A stretch of DNA of 64,000 nt. It comes from Leptospiraceae bacterium. GTDB taxonomy: Bacteria; Spirochaetota; Leptospiria; Leptospirales; Leptonemataceae. Of the stretch, positions 1 through 9,286 are shown piece after piece. The position numbers and the translations under genes were made by a program. The first letter of the stretch is position 1. Every line of letters begins with the position of its first letter. The notes beneath the pieces were generated by a model that had not been told where the DNA came from, ran no database searches, and saw only the letters and a program-made list of their open reading frames with translations. The DNA is taken from positions 186,001 to 250,000 of the forward strand of contig BPKM01000003.1 in NCBI GenBank assembly GCA_026005135.1, read 5' to 3'.

Positions 1-920
1 TTTACGATCCATTTTATAATTGGGAAGTATCTTTTCCATGGCGAGATGAACCTTTATCTTTAAAGGGAATTTTAAGAATGTTGGCGGTTACAGGTCTTGT
101 TGGATATGGAACTAATTATATAGCTATAAAAATGCTCTTTCATCCTCGAAAAAAAAGACCTATTTTAGGACAGGGATTAATTCCAGCAAGTAAAGTAAGA
201 ATAGCCTATCGTTTAGGTGAATCTATCAGTAAAGAAATTATAAATCCAGAGTTAATAGTAAAGCAAGTAAAAGAAACTGGGCTTATAAAAAAATATGTAG
301 ATAGTTTTAATCTTTCTTTAAAAGAGACAGTACAATTACCAGAATTTCAAAAAGATTTATTGGAACTAATTGAATATTATGTTAATTCTATTTTACGATC
401 AAAAGAATTTCGGGAAAATATAAAAAGTTTTATTCAGGGCATTGATTTTGAGAATTTAAAAGGTATAGAAGCTGGATTATTAAAAATTTATCGTTTTATA
501 GGTGGAGATCAGGAAATAGCAAAAAGAATAGAAGAAATTATACTATCAATAGAATATAAAATTGATCCTCATGAAAAAGTAATTCAGGAATATTTACATA
601 AATTACCCGATTTGATAGATAATAATAAAGATACGATAGAAGATATATTATTAAAAGTAGTTGTTTTTCTGATAGAACGAATTAATATTAAAAAAGTAAT
701 TGTAAATAATTTATTAGAATTTGATGAATTACGATTAGAAAAATTAATTCTTTATTCTACTTCGGATCAACTTGATTATATTCAATACTTAGGTTGTTTA
801 TTGGGAATACTTGGTGGATTATTCATCTGGATCCCTTATGAATCATTTTTTATCCTGATTCTTTTAGGTTCATTTATTTTTATTTTAGATGAAATATTAT
901 ATAGAATGAATCAAAAATGA
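1..920 (+). CDS. DUF445 family membrane protein (partial, 5' end outside window)
   Basis: The reading frame is open from base 3, so the gene starts to the left of the window; the first internal ATG is at 78. The N-terminal part contains the DUF445 hallmark, a glycine-rich hydrophobic segment followed by TNYIAIKMLFHP. A long charged helical middle follows, and the last 50 residues contain strongly hydrophobic stretches (around 797-890) that look like a C-terminal membrane hairpin. DUF445 proteins are membrane proteins of unknown function. The stop codon overlaps the ATG of the next gene (ATGA, 917-920), which indicates translational coupling. The family call is firm; the function is unknown. 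Confidence 0.8.
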   Translation, partial: YDPFYNWEVSFPWRDEPLSLKGILRMLAVTGLVGYGTNYIAIKMLFHPRKKRPILGQGLIPASKVRIAYRLGESISKEIINPELIVKQVKETGLIKKYVDSFNLSLKETVQLPEFQKDLLELIEYYVNSILRSKEFRENIKSFIQGIDFENLKGIEAGLLKIYRFIGGDQEIAKRIEEIILSIEYKIDPHEKVIQEYLHKLPDLIDNNKDTIEDILLKVVVFLIERINIKKVIVNNLLEFDELRLEKLILYSTSDQLDYIQYLGCLLGILGGLFIWIPYESFFILILLGSFIFILDEILYRMNQK

Positions 921-998
921 AATATCCCATATTACTATTACCAGAATTTAAAAATAAGACGATAGATCCATATATATTTGATTCCCTTTTAAATCATC
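917..998 (+). pseudogene. 5' remnant of a gene interrupted by a MITE
   Basis: An ATG at 917, overlapping the stop of the DUF445 gene, opens a frame that reads MKYPILLLPEF and continues to SLLNHPLE, where the 178-bp element at 1008-1185 begins. The protein resumes in the same sense after the element as PLEIQIRK. The 9-bp target duplication repeats the PLE codons. This is therefore the original beginning of the gene whose remainder is at 1173-2021. Confidence 0.75.
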
Positions 999-1007
999 CT
1001 TTAGAAA

Positions 1008-1185
1008 GGCTCTGTTGCATAAAAGTTAATTATTTTCCATTTATAAAAATATTTATCAATATTTTGAGACAATTTTTCGTGATATGAAAAAAGTATTAAA
1101 TTTTTAAAGGTATGTTTGTAATATTTGAAAAAATTTCGCTTTTATAAAAGATTTTGATTTTAAATAGTAGTTATGCAACAAAGCC
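1008..1185. mobile_element. MITE, 178 bp, copy 1
   Basis: The element has terminal inverted repeats, GGCTCTGTTGCATAA on the left and TTATGCAACAAAGCC on the right (one mismatch over 15 bases). It is flanked by a perfect 9-bp target duplication, CTTTAGAAA, at 999-1007 and 1186-1194. It contains no coding capacity. Related copies lie at 35200-35375 and 54704-54865 and share internal blocks such as TTTATAAAAATATT and AATTTTTCGTGATA. It lies inside a gene and its right end supplies a new ATG. A non-autonomous transposon moved by an unseen transposase is the simplest explanation. Confidence 0.85.
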
Positions 1186-2021
1186 CTTTAGAAATACAAA
1201 TAAGAAAAATTATAAAAGAAAATAATAGTTTAACCTATTTCTCTGAAGAAGATCGATTCCCCAATAAAATTTCTATAGAAAAAACATTAAAATCATGGGA
1301 AATTCCTTTTGAAGAAGAAATATTAGTACTCCTGTTATGGGTAATGGCATTTTCTTATGTTATAATTGCGGTTTCTTTTATTGAAAAGCCTCAAACATTT
1401 AATGATTATCATTTTATTGATTCAACCTATACAAATATTGTAAATATTAAAGAATATTTTTATAATAAAATTTCACTTATTTATAAGGAAATTTATGGTA
1501 AAATATTTACTGAAAAAAATCTACAAAATATTTTATTTATTGATCCAATGCTTTATAATTTTAAAAATCAAAATGAATATTTATTATATCAATATGCTCG
1601 AATTTTTGAAATTTTAAAAGAATTCCTGGAAAAAATAGATAGAGACCAGGATTTTATGAACCAAACAGAAATATTAAAAAGAAAACAATATGCAATTCAT
1701 AAATTAAAAGAAAAATATAAATTGATTATTTCAGAAAAACAAAATTTAAAAGAAAAAGAACAGAATAATATTTCAGAAGAAAAAGAAAAAATTGTACAAC
1801 GTAGAGCAGTTGATGATCCAAGATGGAAAAAAATTGAAAAATCACCACATATTGATTGGGATATGGTTTTTCGTACATTTGGTCCTAATATGGTTATACG
1901 CATTTTACTAAGAAGACAGGATTACGAATTATTAAAAAAAATGATAGAAGAAAAGAAAATTTATAAATCTAGAGGACTTAAAATATATATTAGAAGGAAT
2001 GAAAAAAATACTGGAACATAA
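1173..2021 (+). CDS. Hypothetical protein, 3' part of the MITE-interrupted gene
   Basis: I do not recognise the family. The frame starts at an ATG inside the right inverted repeat of the MITE (1171-1185), so its first five codons (MQQSP) are partly element-derived. The native protein began at 917. One hydrophobic segment lies near residues 50-70 (LVLLLWVMAFSYVIIAV). The rest is charged, with a lysine/glutamate-rich coiled-coil-like part around residues 165-210. The end also looks shifted: A7 at about 2001-2008 leads to a stop at 2021, whereas one base fewer would continue through ILEHNDLIEEK to a stop at 2089-2091. Whether the product is functional is unknown. Confidence 0.6.
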   Translation: MQQSPLEIQIRKIIKENNSLTYFSEEDRFPNKISIEKTLKSWEIPFEEEILVLLLWVMAFSYVIIAVSFIEKPQTFNDYHFIDSTYTNIVNIKEYFYNKISLIYKEIYGKIFTEKNLQNILFIDPMLYNFKNQNEYLLYQYARIFEILKEFLEKIDRDQDFMNQTEILKRKQYAIHKLKEKYKLIISEKQNLKEKEQNNISEEKEKIVQRRAVDDPRWKKIEKSPHIDWDMVFRTFGPNMVIRILLRRQDYELLKKMIEEKKIYKSRGLKIYIRRNEKNTGT

Positions 2022-2138
2022 CGATTTAATAGAAGAAAAAAGAAAGGATTTCGAAAAATTAAAAAGCTATATTATAAAATTATTAAATTAATAAAAAAAT
2101 AGTTTTCGTAAAAATGATTTACAATAATAGAGTGATAT

Positions 2139-2492
2139 ATGAATGAAAAACGACGGTATATTAGAGTAAAACCAAAACCAGAAGAACCAGTAGAAATACA
2201 ATTGGTAGGAAGCAATTTTATTGATATATTAAATGCAAAAGATATTAGCGAGGGTGGAGTTGGAATAATTGTTGATCATGATTTTGAAGGTTGTGACATT
2301 GGTGGATTAATTGATATCATTATTACTTTACCTAAGAAAAAAACATTTAAAGTAAAAGGAAGAATAATTCATAAACATATTACAGACTCGCATTTTTTTG
2401 GAGTAGAATTTATCAATATTTCAGAAGAGGCAAGATCAATGATTAAAGAATATGTACAAAAACGTTTGGAAGAAGCAAAAGAAATTAAATAG
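2139..2492 (+). CDS. PilZ domain protein (c-di-GMP binding)
   Basis: This 117-residue protein is essentially one PilZ domain. The RxxxR motif is at the N-terminus (RRYIR, residues 5-9), and the second c-di-GMP motif, DISEGGVGI, is at about residues 37-45, followed by the usual beta-barrel. Binding of c-di-GMP by these two motifs is established for the family. The output partner is not evident because there is no second domain. Other c-di-GMP proteins in the window are the EAL protein at 3322-4560 and the HD-GYP protein at 44733-46886. Its end overlaps the end of the convergent gene by 8 bp. Confidence 0.88.
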   Translation: MNEKRRYIRVKPKPEEPVEIQLVGSNFIDILNAKDISEGGVGIIVDHDFEGCDIGGLIDIIITLPKKKTFKVKGRIIHKHITDSHFFGVEFINISEEARSMIKEYVQKRLEEAKEIK

Positions 2493-3180
2493 TATAATGA
2501 TTGGAAACATAAAGATAATGTTTCATTTTTTCAATAACAGAATAGGGTATTTTAATTCCTTTTTCATTTAAACGGATTCTATATTTTTCGAAAGATAAAT
2601 TCTGTGTCATTGTTTGATTAAATTTTGCAATTACATCTTCTATATAAGGTTCTAATTCTTTTAATAGTTTTTTTCTTTTTAGAAGTTTTAAATGATAGGG
2701 TTTTAAAATTTTTAAATTTACTCCACGACAAATAGAACGATAAAAAGCGAAACGAAAAACAAGATCATAATCAATATTCTCTGTTTTATCGAGTTCTCTA
2801 TCTAATCGTTTTAAATTAATGCAATCCACAACCTGAGTTGTATAGGGTTCTTTTACATATTCTTTCATTAAAGTTTCTAAAATTAAAAATTTTACTTCTT
2901 TAAAAAGAGAACAATTTTGCTGGTCACAGTCAGTATTTAAATGTTTTTCACAACCTAAATATAAAATAAAATCAACATCTGAACTTTGTTCTGTTACACC
3001 AAAATTCAAAGAGCCAACAAAGTCAAAGGCAACTTCATAACCTAATTGATTTAAAATTTTAGAAAAACGATAAAAATCACCAATACGTTGCTTTGATACT
3101 TTTGTTTCGTGTTTACGAAAATATCGTTTAATTTCGTTAAATTCTTTTATAAGAGGATGATGTTCAAATGGCAATTTCAT
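2485..3180 (-). CDS. Nucleotidyltransferase-fold protein
   Basis: This 231-residue protein has the Pol-beta superfamily signature: GS at about residues 61-62 followed by SSDVDFILYL, giving the GSx(n)DxD pattern of metal-binding aspartates. A small cysteine-containing insertion follows (CEKHLNTDCDQQNC). The C-terminal half is helical and basic. The substrate cannot be read from the sequence; tRNA, RNA and antibiotic nucleotidyltransferases all share this core. It stands alone, convergent with the PilZ gene. The start ATG at 3180 has no strong ribosome-binding site. Confidence 0.65.
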   Translation of the reverse strand: MKLPFEHHPLIKEFNEIKRYFRKHETKVSKQRIGDFYRFSKILNQLGYEVAFDFVGSLNFGVTEQSSDVDFILYLGCEKHLNTDCDQQNCSLFKEVKFLILETLMKEYVKEPYTTQVVDCINLKRLDRELDKTENIDYDLVFRFAFYRSICRGVNLKILKPYHLKLLKRKKLLKELEPYIEDVIAKFNQTMTQNLSFEKYRIRLNEKGIKIPYSVIEKMKHYLYVSNHYTI

Positions 3181-3321
3181 AAATCAATAACTAATAATAA
3201 TCTATCCCTATGAAATTTTCAATAAAAAAATTCAAAATAATACAAAAAAATTGAATTTAATTTTTATGAGTTTCCTTTTGAATCTAACTTAAAAATGTTT
3301 TTTATAACGTATATTTTTTTT

Positions 3322-4560
3322 CTAAAAGAAGTTTATCCCACATAAGAAAGAAATTCTTCTAAATGAAATAGGTTTACTAAATAAATAACCCTGCATTTTA
3401 ACACATCCTAATTCCAGTAAAATTTCTTTTTGTGCTTTTGTTTCTACACCTTCTGCTATTACATCATAATTAAAATCATTACAAAGTTGAATAATATTTT
3501 TAACAAGTTTTCTTATTTGCATGTTATGTTCTAATTGATTAATAAAAGAACGGTCAATCTTAATAGAATGTAAGGGAATTTCTGGTAGTATAGATAAAGA
3601 AGAATAAGAAATACCAAAATCATCTAAGGAAATAGAAACATTATATTTTGTCATTAAATTAAGGCGTTCTTTGATTAATTCTTTATCTATCATTAGGGTT
3701 CTTTCTGTGATTTCTATTTCTAATAGATGTCCAAGTTGTTTATTATTTTCTAAAATAACTAAGGCTTGATTGATAAAATCTTCGTTTTCTAAGTCTTCTG
3801 GGGCAAAATTTATACTTAATGGTAATCTTAATTCATTATGAGATATAAAAGTATTAAAAGTTTTTTTTAAAACCCACAAATCTAATTTATAGACAATTTT
3901 GTGTTCTTCAGCAATAGGAATAAAATTATTAGGTGGAATAACCGTACCTTTATGATTCCAGCGTATTAATACTTCTCCACCTATTATAGAATTGTCTTTA
4001 CTATTAAATTTGGGTTGGAAAACTAAAAAAAATTCATTTTGTGATAATGCATTGCGAATTTCTTTAGAAAAATAAATTTTATTTTCTAATAGTTTTTGAT
4101 ATTGGGTTTGATAACTCTCTATTTTTTTAAAAGGATGAATCATTGCATTGTATAAAGCAAAATTACTTTCTAAATGAAGATGAGAATGAAGATTATTTGC
4201 AAACGTATAACCCATTTTTATATTTAGTTGTAAACCGATATTTTCAGAAATGTCTTTTTCTAAGTAATGATGTAAATTTCTTATTAATAGTGTGATATCC
4301 TGTTCGGAAGAAATATTTGATAAGACAATACAAAAGGTATGATGATTTTTACTTTGAAATATAAAATAATGATTTTTATTATACTTATTTCCTAAAAAAA
4401 TTTGTAATTGTTTATATATATTTGTTAAGAAGTGTTTAATTTCTGATGGATGTAAGCATAATTCCATTTCTATGAAATTAACTATATAAACTGTTATAAA
4501 TGAATATTTTGGTTTTAATGTTATAAGATTAATTTTTTTATCCAGGAATTCAAAAAGCAA
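3322..4560 (-). CDS. EAL-domain c-di-GMP phosphodiesterase
   Basis: This 412-residue protein has a C-terminal EAL domain (about 165-405) with the catalytic set visible: EVL in place of EAL (residues 196-198), the asparagine of NFAPEDL, ITER, DDFG (313-316), the lysine of IKIDRSF (334), AEGVET (glutamate 370) and QGYLFSKP. These predict hydrolysis of c-di-GMP to pGpG. The first 150 residues look like a degenerate GGDEF-type domain without GGDEF, possibly an allosteric module. There is no membrane segment, so it is probably cytosolic. About 320 bases upstream contain no recognised gene. Confidence 0.82.
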   Translation of the reverse strand: MLFEFLDKKINLITLKPKYSFITVYIVNFIEMELCLHPSEIKHFLTNIYKQLQIFLGNKYNKNHYFIFQSKNHHTFCIVLSNISSEQDITLLIRNLHHYLEKDISENIGLQLNIKMGYTFANNLHSHLHLESNFALYNAMIHPFKKIESYQTQYQKLLENKIYFSKEIRNALSQNEFFLVFQPKFNSKDNSIIGGEVLIRWNHKGTVIPPNNFIPIAEEHKIVYKLDLWVLKKTFNTFISHNELRLPLSINFAPEDLENEDFINQALVILENNKQLGHLLEIEITERTLMIDKELIKERLNLMTKYNVSISLDDFGISYSSLSILPEIPLHSIKIDRSFINQLEHNMQIRKLVKNIIQLCNDFNYDVIAEGVETKAQKEILLELGCVKMQGYLFSKPISFRRISFLCGINFF

Positions 4561-4895
4561 ATTAAAATTAAAGGTACTTTGGTTATTTTATTTAAATAAG
4601 CATTATTCTGATACATAATTTTACTATAAAGGTGAACTGATAAATAAATTAATAAAGAAAGATAATATAACGAAAAGGATTTCTTCTATAGCTGGAAGCT
4701 TCATCACTTAAGGAGTTTTATGTTGTATAATTATGTCGTTACATATTACCCAGCTTAATCCAATACATAAATAAGTAAAGCTTATAATCAATGCACTTTT
4801 GTGGATTTTTTTTGATTTTATGCATCAGTAATACTCCCATTTTTTAGCTTGCATAAAAATATTATTTATATATTATAATATAATTTATGTCAATA
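4561..4895. other. Intergenic stretch without recognised genes
   Basis: This AT-rich stretch lies upstream of the minus-strand EAL gene and of the decayed plus-strand permease. No open frame of useful length, RNA gene or clear inverted repeat was found. It may contain the EAL promoter and the eroded 5' part of the ABC-2 permease pseudogene. Confidence 0.4.
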
Positions 4896-5134
4896 ACTAT
4901 TTATTTATTGAGTAGTTACTACTCTATTTGTTTTTCCTATTGAATCTATGCCAATAGGTATAGCAATTTATAACTTATTTAATTGTTCCGAGATATTTTT
5001 TAACTATTATTCGTTCTATCTTTTTAAAAGGAATTGGTATTGAATTCTGGTATATGGAAATATTATTTTTGATACTTTATTCTTTATTTATATTAACCAT
5101 TGCTACAAAAAAATTAAAAAAGAGGTTAGAATGA
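4896..5134 (+). pseudogene. ABC-2 permease remnant (C-terminal end)
   Basis: Reading across frames recovers the usual C-terminus of an ABC-2 transporter permease: FPIESMP, then ITYLIVPRYFLTIIR, then IFLKGIGIEFWYMEILFLIL, ending in KKLKKRLE and a TGA that overlaps the ATG at 5131. The pieces are joined only by frameshifts and the N-terminal two thirds are missing. The next gene is a paralogous permease, so a tandem pair once existed and this first member has decayed. No ATP-binding subunit is present in the window. Confidence 0.6.
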
Positions 5135-5191
5135 ATCCTATTATTGCAATGTTAAAAAAAGGAAATTATTTTAATATTAAGAGATAAAAAA

Positions 5192-6274
5192 ATGCGGTTT
5201 TTATTATTTGTTGTTCCTGTTGTTCAAATGTTTTTATATGGTTATGCGATAAAAAACGAAGTAAGAAATTATCCCACAGGAATTTCTGATTTAGATCGAA
5301 GTTATTATTCTCGTTTAATTAAACAAAAATTAGAAATTGGAGAATATTTTAAAATATATGAATATTATAATTCCGATGAGTTATATTTTGCTATAAATAA
5401 AAATAAAATCAAATTAGCTATTATCATTCCATCAGATTTTAGTAAAAAGATAAATAGTTTTCGTAAATCCTATATACAGATTTTATTAGATGGAACAGAT
5501 GCAACAAATGCTTCTATTGCACTTGGATATTTTAATACTATTATTTCGCAAATACCCGATTTTAAAAATACAGTCTCTTTTAATTTGAGTTTTGGCAATA
5601 ATACTAATACAGATTTTTATATAAATTTAAATAACAAACAATTGATAGAATTACAGGAAAGGATATGGTATAATCCAGAATTAGAATCAAAATATTTTTT
5701 TGTGCCGGCAATAATTACATTTTTATTAACATTAATTATAATTTTACTTACTGCTTTATCGATTACAAAAGAAAAAGAGCAGGGAACATGGGAACAAATA
5801 AAAGTTTCTCCTATAACTGGAATTCAATTTATTTTAGGAAAATCAATACCCTTTTTATTAATAGGTATGATTATGTTAATACTTACTACATTATTTAGTT
5901 ACTTTGGATTTCGTATACCTTTTCATGGTTCTATATTACAATATTTTGTGTTTCATACAATTTATATATTTGCTATGATTTTTTTAGGTTTATTTATTTC
6001 TTCTATTAGTAATAGTCAGGGGCAGGCAGTCTTAACGACATTTGGATTATTATTTCCTTTTTTGATTTTATCTGATTTCTTTTTTCCTATAAAAAATATG
6101 CCTTACTGGATACAAAAATTTAATATCATTAATCCATTAGTTTATAGTGTTCATTTTCAAAGAAAAATTTTTTTAAAAGGAATTAGCTGGCTGGAAATTT
6201 ATCACCATTTAATATTTTTTAGTATTTTTATTATTTTATTTTCTAGTTTAAGTATATATAAATTACGAAAATAA
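5192..6274 (+). CDS. ABC-2 type transporter permease (N-terminus frameshifted)
   Basis: This is an ABC-2 (YhhJ/DrrB-like) permease. It has an N-terminal membrane helix (FLLFVVPVVQMFLYGYAI), a large extracytoplasmic loop of about 150 residues, and then about five membrane helices with the family's KEKEQGTWEQIKVSP, LGKSIPF and PIKNMPYWIQKFNIINPL motifs. The true start is probably the ATG at 5131 (MNPIIAMLKKEII), which overlaps the stop of the preceding permease remnant. A run of seven A's near 5155 puts it out of frame with the body, so the first open ATG is at 5192. Without a nearby ATPase gene its partner is unknown. It may itself be decaying. Confidence 0.75.
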   Translation: MRFLLFVVPVVQMFLYGYAIKNEVRNYPTGISDLDRSYYSRLIKQKLEIGEYFKIYEYYNSDELYFAINKNKIKLAIIIPSDFSKKINSFRKSYIQILLDGTDATNASIALGYFNTIISQIPDFKNTVSFNLSFGNNTNTDFYINLNNKQLIELQERIWYNPELESKYFFVPAIITFLLTLIIILLTALSITKEKEQGTWEQIKVSPITGIQFILGKSIPFLLIGMIMLILTTLFSYFGFRIPFHGSILQYFVFHTIYIFAMIFLGLFISSISNSQGQAVLTTFGLLFPFLILSDFFFPIKNMPYWIQKFNIINPLVYSVHFQRKIFLKGISWLEIYHHLIFFSIFIILFSSLSIYKLRK

Positions 6275-6275
6275 A

Positions 6276-7055
6276 TTAATTTTTTTCGATGATTTCGATT
6301 AATTCTACATTAATAGAACCCACATAAGGTATTTTTGCTTTCATTTTTAAAATATCTCTATTGGAATCATCACTAACCCATAATGTTAAATCACCAGCTA
6401 ATCGAAATAATCCACTTGTTTTATAATAAGGTTTAATGATCCAGGCGATTTTTTCCTGGGATTTATAATTAATTGTTAATTTTATTTTTTCTTTTTTGGT
6501 AATAGAAATAATTAAATTGGTTAATTGATTATCATCAAATAAAGGAATAGAAAATTTTGCACCAGTATAAGGTTGTTTTTTTGAAACTTTATTAAAGAAT
6601 ATTGCAGATAGAATATCTTGTGTATTGGGAATTAATTGGGTTTTTCCAGTTTTATATTTCCATCGATTGACTCGATTTTTAATATTGCCTGAATATTCTT
6701 TTTGAAACCAATGCACTTCGTTTAATTCATAGTAAAAATAGCTTTTCTGAAAGCGATAATAATTTCCCTCACTTAATTTTTTTTCGCTATAATAAGGAAT
6801 TTTTTTATTTATACTCCAGTAAGAAATAATTCTATCATTTACTGGATAAAATGTCTGGAGAAATTTTGTATTATATGCAGTTGTTTGTAATATATAGCAT
6901 GGTTCATTCTGATAATTGATAATACCATAAACTCCTATATAGGCATATCCTATGGTGATATTAAACCATGTTATTTTATATTTATATTCTTTAAAATCTA
7001 AAGAGTAAATAAAATGATTAATCAAGAACAATAATAAAAGAAATAATTTTTTCAT
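6276..7055 (-). CDS. DUF3108 family secreted/periplasmic protein
   Basis: This 259-residue protein starts with a signal peptide (MKKLFLLLLFLINHFIYS). The mature part is beta-rich, with the typical DUF3108 ending: a GLFRLAGDLTLWVSDDSNRD block followed by a short strand. DUF3108 proteins are found in Gram-negative cell envelopes and their function is unproven. It is convergent with the ABC permease and divergent from gpsA (84-bp gap). The family assignment comes from motif pattern and length only. Confidence 0.65.
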   Translation of the reverse strand: MKKLFLLLLFLINHFIYSLDFKEYKYKITWFNITIGYAYIGVYGIINYQNEPCYILQTTAYNTKFLQTFYPVNDRIISYWSINKKIPYYSEKKLSEGNYYRFQKSYFYYELNEVHWFQKEYSGNIKNRVNRWKYKTGKTQLIPNTQDILSAIFFNKVSKKQPYTGAKFSIPLFDDNQLTNLIISITKKEKIKLTINYKSQEKIAWIIKPYYKTSGLFRLAGDLTLWVSDDSNRDILKMKAKIPYVGSINVELIEIIEKN

Positions 7056-7138
7056 TTATTCATTAGACGACAAAGAAGAATAATATGTTCAGAAGAATTT
7101 ATATTGACTTTTGAGTGGTTTATGAATAAAAAAATAAT

Positions 7139-8137
7139 ATGAAAGTTTCCGTATTAGGTGCTGGTTCTTTTGGAACAGCATTAGCAAATGTATTGGGGGA
7201 TAAAGGTTATAATGTTTATTTATATGCGCGAAGAAAAGAATTAGTAGATTCTATTAATCAAAATCAAGAAAACATAGAATATTTAAAAGGTTATAAACTT
7301 TCGGAAAATATAAAAGCAACAAATCATTTAGAAGAATGTTTACAAAATACGAAAATGATTGTATTAGCAATACCAACACAGAATTTATCTAAATTTATAA
7401 ATGAATATCGGTATTTATTTCCAGAAAATATTCCTATAGTTTGTGTTGCTAAAGGAATTGAAGAACATACACTCAGGTTGGTTTCTGAAATTTTAGAAGA
7501 AGAATTACCGGGAAAATATCAGAAATATCTATGTTATTTATCTGGTCCAAGTTTTGCAAAAGAAATAATACAGAGAATTCCTACCTTAGTAAGTATAGCT
7601 TCTAAAAACGAAGAGATAGCTAAACAGGTGCAGCAATATTTTTATACTTCGTATTTTCGGACTTACTGGCTTGATGATGTTATTGGTGTAGAAATTGGGG
7701 GTGCATTAAAAAATGTAATTGCAATAGCTTGTGGAGTATCTGATGGATTAGGTTTAGGTCATAATACAAGAGCAGCATTAATTACAAGAGGATTAGCAGA
7801 AATTCAACGTTTAGGAGTAAAGAAAGGTGCGAACCCAATGACTTTTCTTGGATTAACAGGTCTTGGTGATCTGGTATTAACCTGTACAGGAGAATTAAGT
7901 AGAAATAGAACAGTTGGTTTTCAATTAGGTAAAGGAAAAAAGTTAGATGAAATTATAAAGGAATTACATCAAGTAGCAGAAGGTGTATATACGGCAAGAT
8001 CAGCTTATGACTTAAGTAAAAAATTTGATATAGAGATGCCCATAACAGAATCAGTATATAAAATGTTATACGAAAATATACCACCAAACGAAATAGTAAA
8101 AAAATTAATGCAAAGAGAATTAAAAAAAGAATTTTGA
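7139..8137 (+). CDS. gpsA: NAD(P)-dependent glycerol-3-phosphate dehydrogenase
   Basis: GpsA reduces dihydroxyacetone phosphate to sn-glycerol 3-phosphate for phospholipid synthesis in the cytosol. This 332-residue protein is full length, with the Rossmann loop [10 protein letters not shown] (7-16), AKGIEE (104-109), SGPSFAKE (135-142), the catalytic lysine in GGALKN (K191) and the substrate-site segment [14 protein letters not shown]. All key residues are present, unlike the second GpsA-like protein at 49126-50331. There is no clear Shine-Dalgarno before the ATG. A TTGACT about 35 bases upstream may be a promoter element, giving a short leader. Confidence 0.95.
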   Translation: MKVSVLGAGSFGTALANVLGDKGYNVYLYARRKELVDSINQNQENIEYLKGYKLSENIKATNHLEECLQNTKMIVLAIPTQNLSKFINEYRYLFPENIPIVCVAKGIEEHTLRLVSEILEEELPGKYQKYLCYLSGPSFAKEIIQRIPTLVSIASKNEEIAKQVQQYFYTSYFRTYWLDDVIGVEIGGALKNVIAIACGVSDGLGLGHNTRAALITRGLAEIQRLGVKKGANPMTFLGLTGLGDLVLTCTGELSRNRTVGFQLGKGKKLDEIIKELHQVAEGVYTARSAYDLSKKFDIEMPITESVYKMLYENIPPNEIVKKLMQRELKKEF

Positions 8138-8181
8138 AAAAAAACATATAAGATTTTTTTAAAATTACCGATGATTTTTGT

Positions 8182-8712
8182 ATGATACAAATAGAAGGGA
8201 TTCATAAACAATTACAACCATTAGTCGATAAAGGTCAGTTAAGTGCCAGAAAAATTGTGGCGCTTATTGAGTTAAAGGAAATTGTAGAACGTTTTGCACA
8301 GGTACCATTTGTACCAGAGGAGGAAGTTAAATTAATGGAAAAAAAGTTTGGTGCAAAGCCAGAAATTATTACATGGGGAGATTACTTTCAGACAGAAGTA
8401 GCATCTCGATATTTTTATTATCCGGACGAAGATTTTGAAAAAATTGTATCTACTATACGTTTTGATATAATATCCTCCATTATGATTTTTAAAAATAAAT
8501 CAAATGAATTTAAAGAAAGAATAAAAGAAGAAGCATTAATTCTAAATGGATTAGAGAAAGAAAAATTTACAGAAGATGATGAACAAATTCTTCATTTATC
8601 CATATTGTTACAATATTACGAAGAGATGGGATTAGAAAAAGCAGAAATATCTAAAGAAGATATGGAATGGTTTGAATCTTTTGTAAAACATTATGAAAAA
8701 GAAGTATCATAA
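8182..8712 (+). CDS. Hypothetical protein, 176 aa
   Basis: I do not recognise the family. The protein is soluble, acidic and mostly helical, with no signal peptide or membrane segment. The N-terminal 40 residues (GQLSARKIVALIELKEIVERF) look amphipathic, and the C-terminal half is rich in glutamate and lysine. It lies 44 bases after gpsA, and its end overlaps the start of the next gene by 20 bases, so the three genes are probably co-transcribed. Confidence 0.6.
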   Translation: MIQIEGIHKQLQPLVDKGQLSARKIVALIELKEIVERFAQVPFVPEEEVKLMEKKFGAKPEIITWGDYFQTEVASRYFYYPDEDFEKIVSTIRFDIISSIMIFKNKSNEFKERIKEEALILNGLEKEKFTEDDEQILHLSILLQYYEEMGLEKAEISKEDMEWFESFVKHYEKEVS

Positions 8713-9130
8713 ATTTATAATACTTTTTTTAATGATCAACTCTATTTTATATGCACAAGAAGAAGTTAAAGATACGAATAAAGAAAAACAAGAATATATT
8801 GCAAGCTACGAAAAACAACAAAAACTATTAAATACATCTATTGAACAAGACTTTAAAGAAAAAATAAAAATAGCGCTGGAGCTGGAAAAGATTAATCCAG
8901 AGATGGCAATCCAGCGCTATTGGGAAATAATTTATTTATATCCAGAACAATTTAAAGAAATAAATAATCAGGAAAAAATTTTAACATCATTATTGAATTT
9001 ATATAAAATTTATAAAAATACAGAAGAATTTTTTGCTTTATTAGAATATTTAAAAGAAATGGAATTATTAAATCCTCAGATCGAAGAAAAAATAAAACAA
9101 CATTATCAAGCCGATTTAACTAAAATGTAA
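8693..9130 (+). CDS. Small secreted helical protein (TPR-like)
   Basis: This 145-residue protein has an N-terminal signal peptide (KFIILFLMINSILYAQ) with cleavage expected after the alanine of LYAQ. The mature part is helical with a repeated pattern of aromatic and leucine residues (IALELEKINPEMAIQRYWEI and a second similar unit), resembling one or two TPR units. It overlaps the upstream gene by 20 bases. Function is unknown; a periplasmic scaffold is possible. Confidence 0.55.
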   Translation: MKKKYHKFIILFLMINSILYAQEEVKDTNKEKQEYIASYEKQQKLLNTSIEQDFKEKIKIALELEKINPEMAIQRYWEIIYLYPEQFKEINNQEKILTSLLNLYKIYKNTEEFFALLEYLKEMELLNPQIEEKIKQHYQADLTKM

Positions 9131-9286
9131 TTATATTTTCCTATTATATTAGATGTTCAATAATAAAATAGATAAAAAAAACGAATTTATTTTAAAAAAT
9201 ATAAAAATTTGACTATTTGCCAATTTTTTATTAGATTGTATCATAAAATAATATTTCTTTATTCAAGAATGGTTAAGTTCTTATGC

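Noticed and set aside
917-2021. Alternative genetic code or recoded stops explaining broken genes
   Set aside because: Most genes read normally to TAA/TAG/TGA. The breaks are single-base frame changes mostly at homopolymers, not in-frame stop codons.
7953-8211. Two minus-strand hydrophobic frames over the end of gpsA
   Set aside because: The apparent membrane-like composition arises from antisense reading of an A-rich coding strand; gpsA explains the region.
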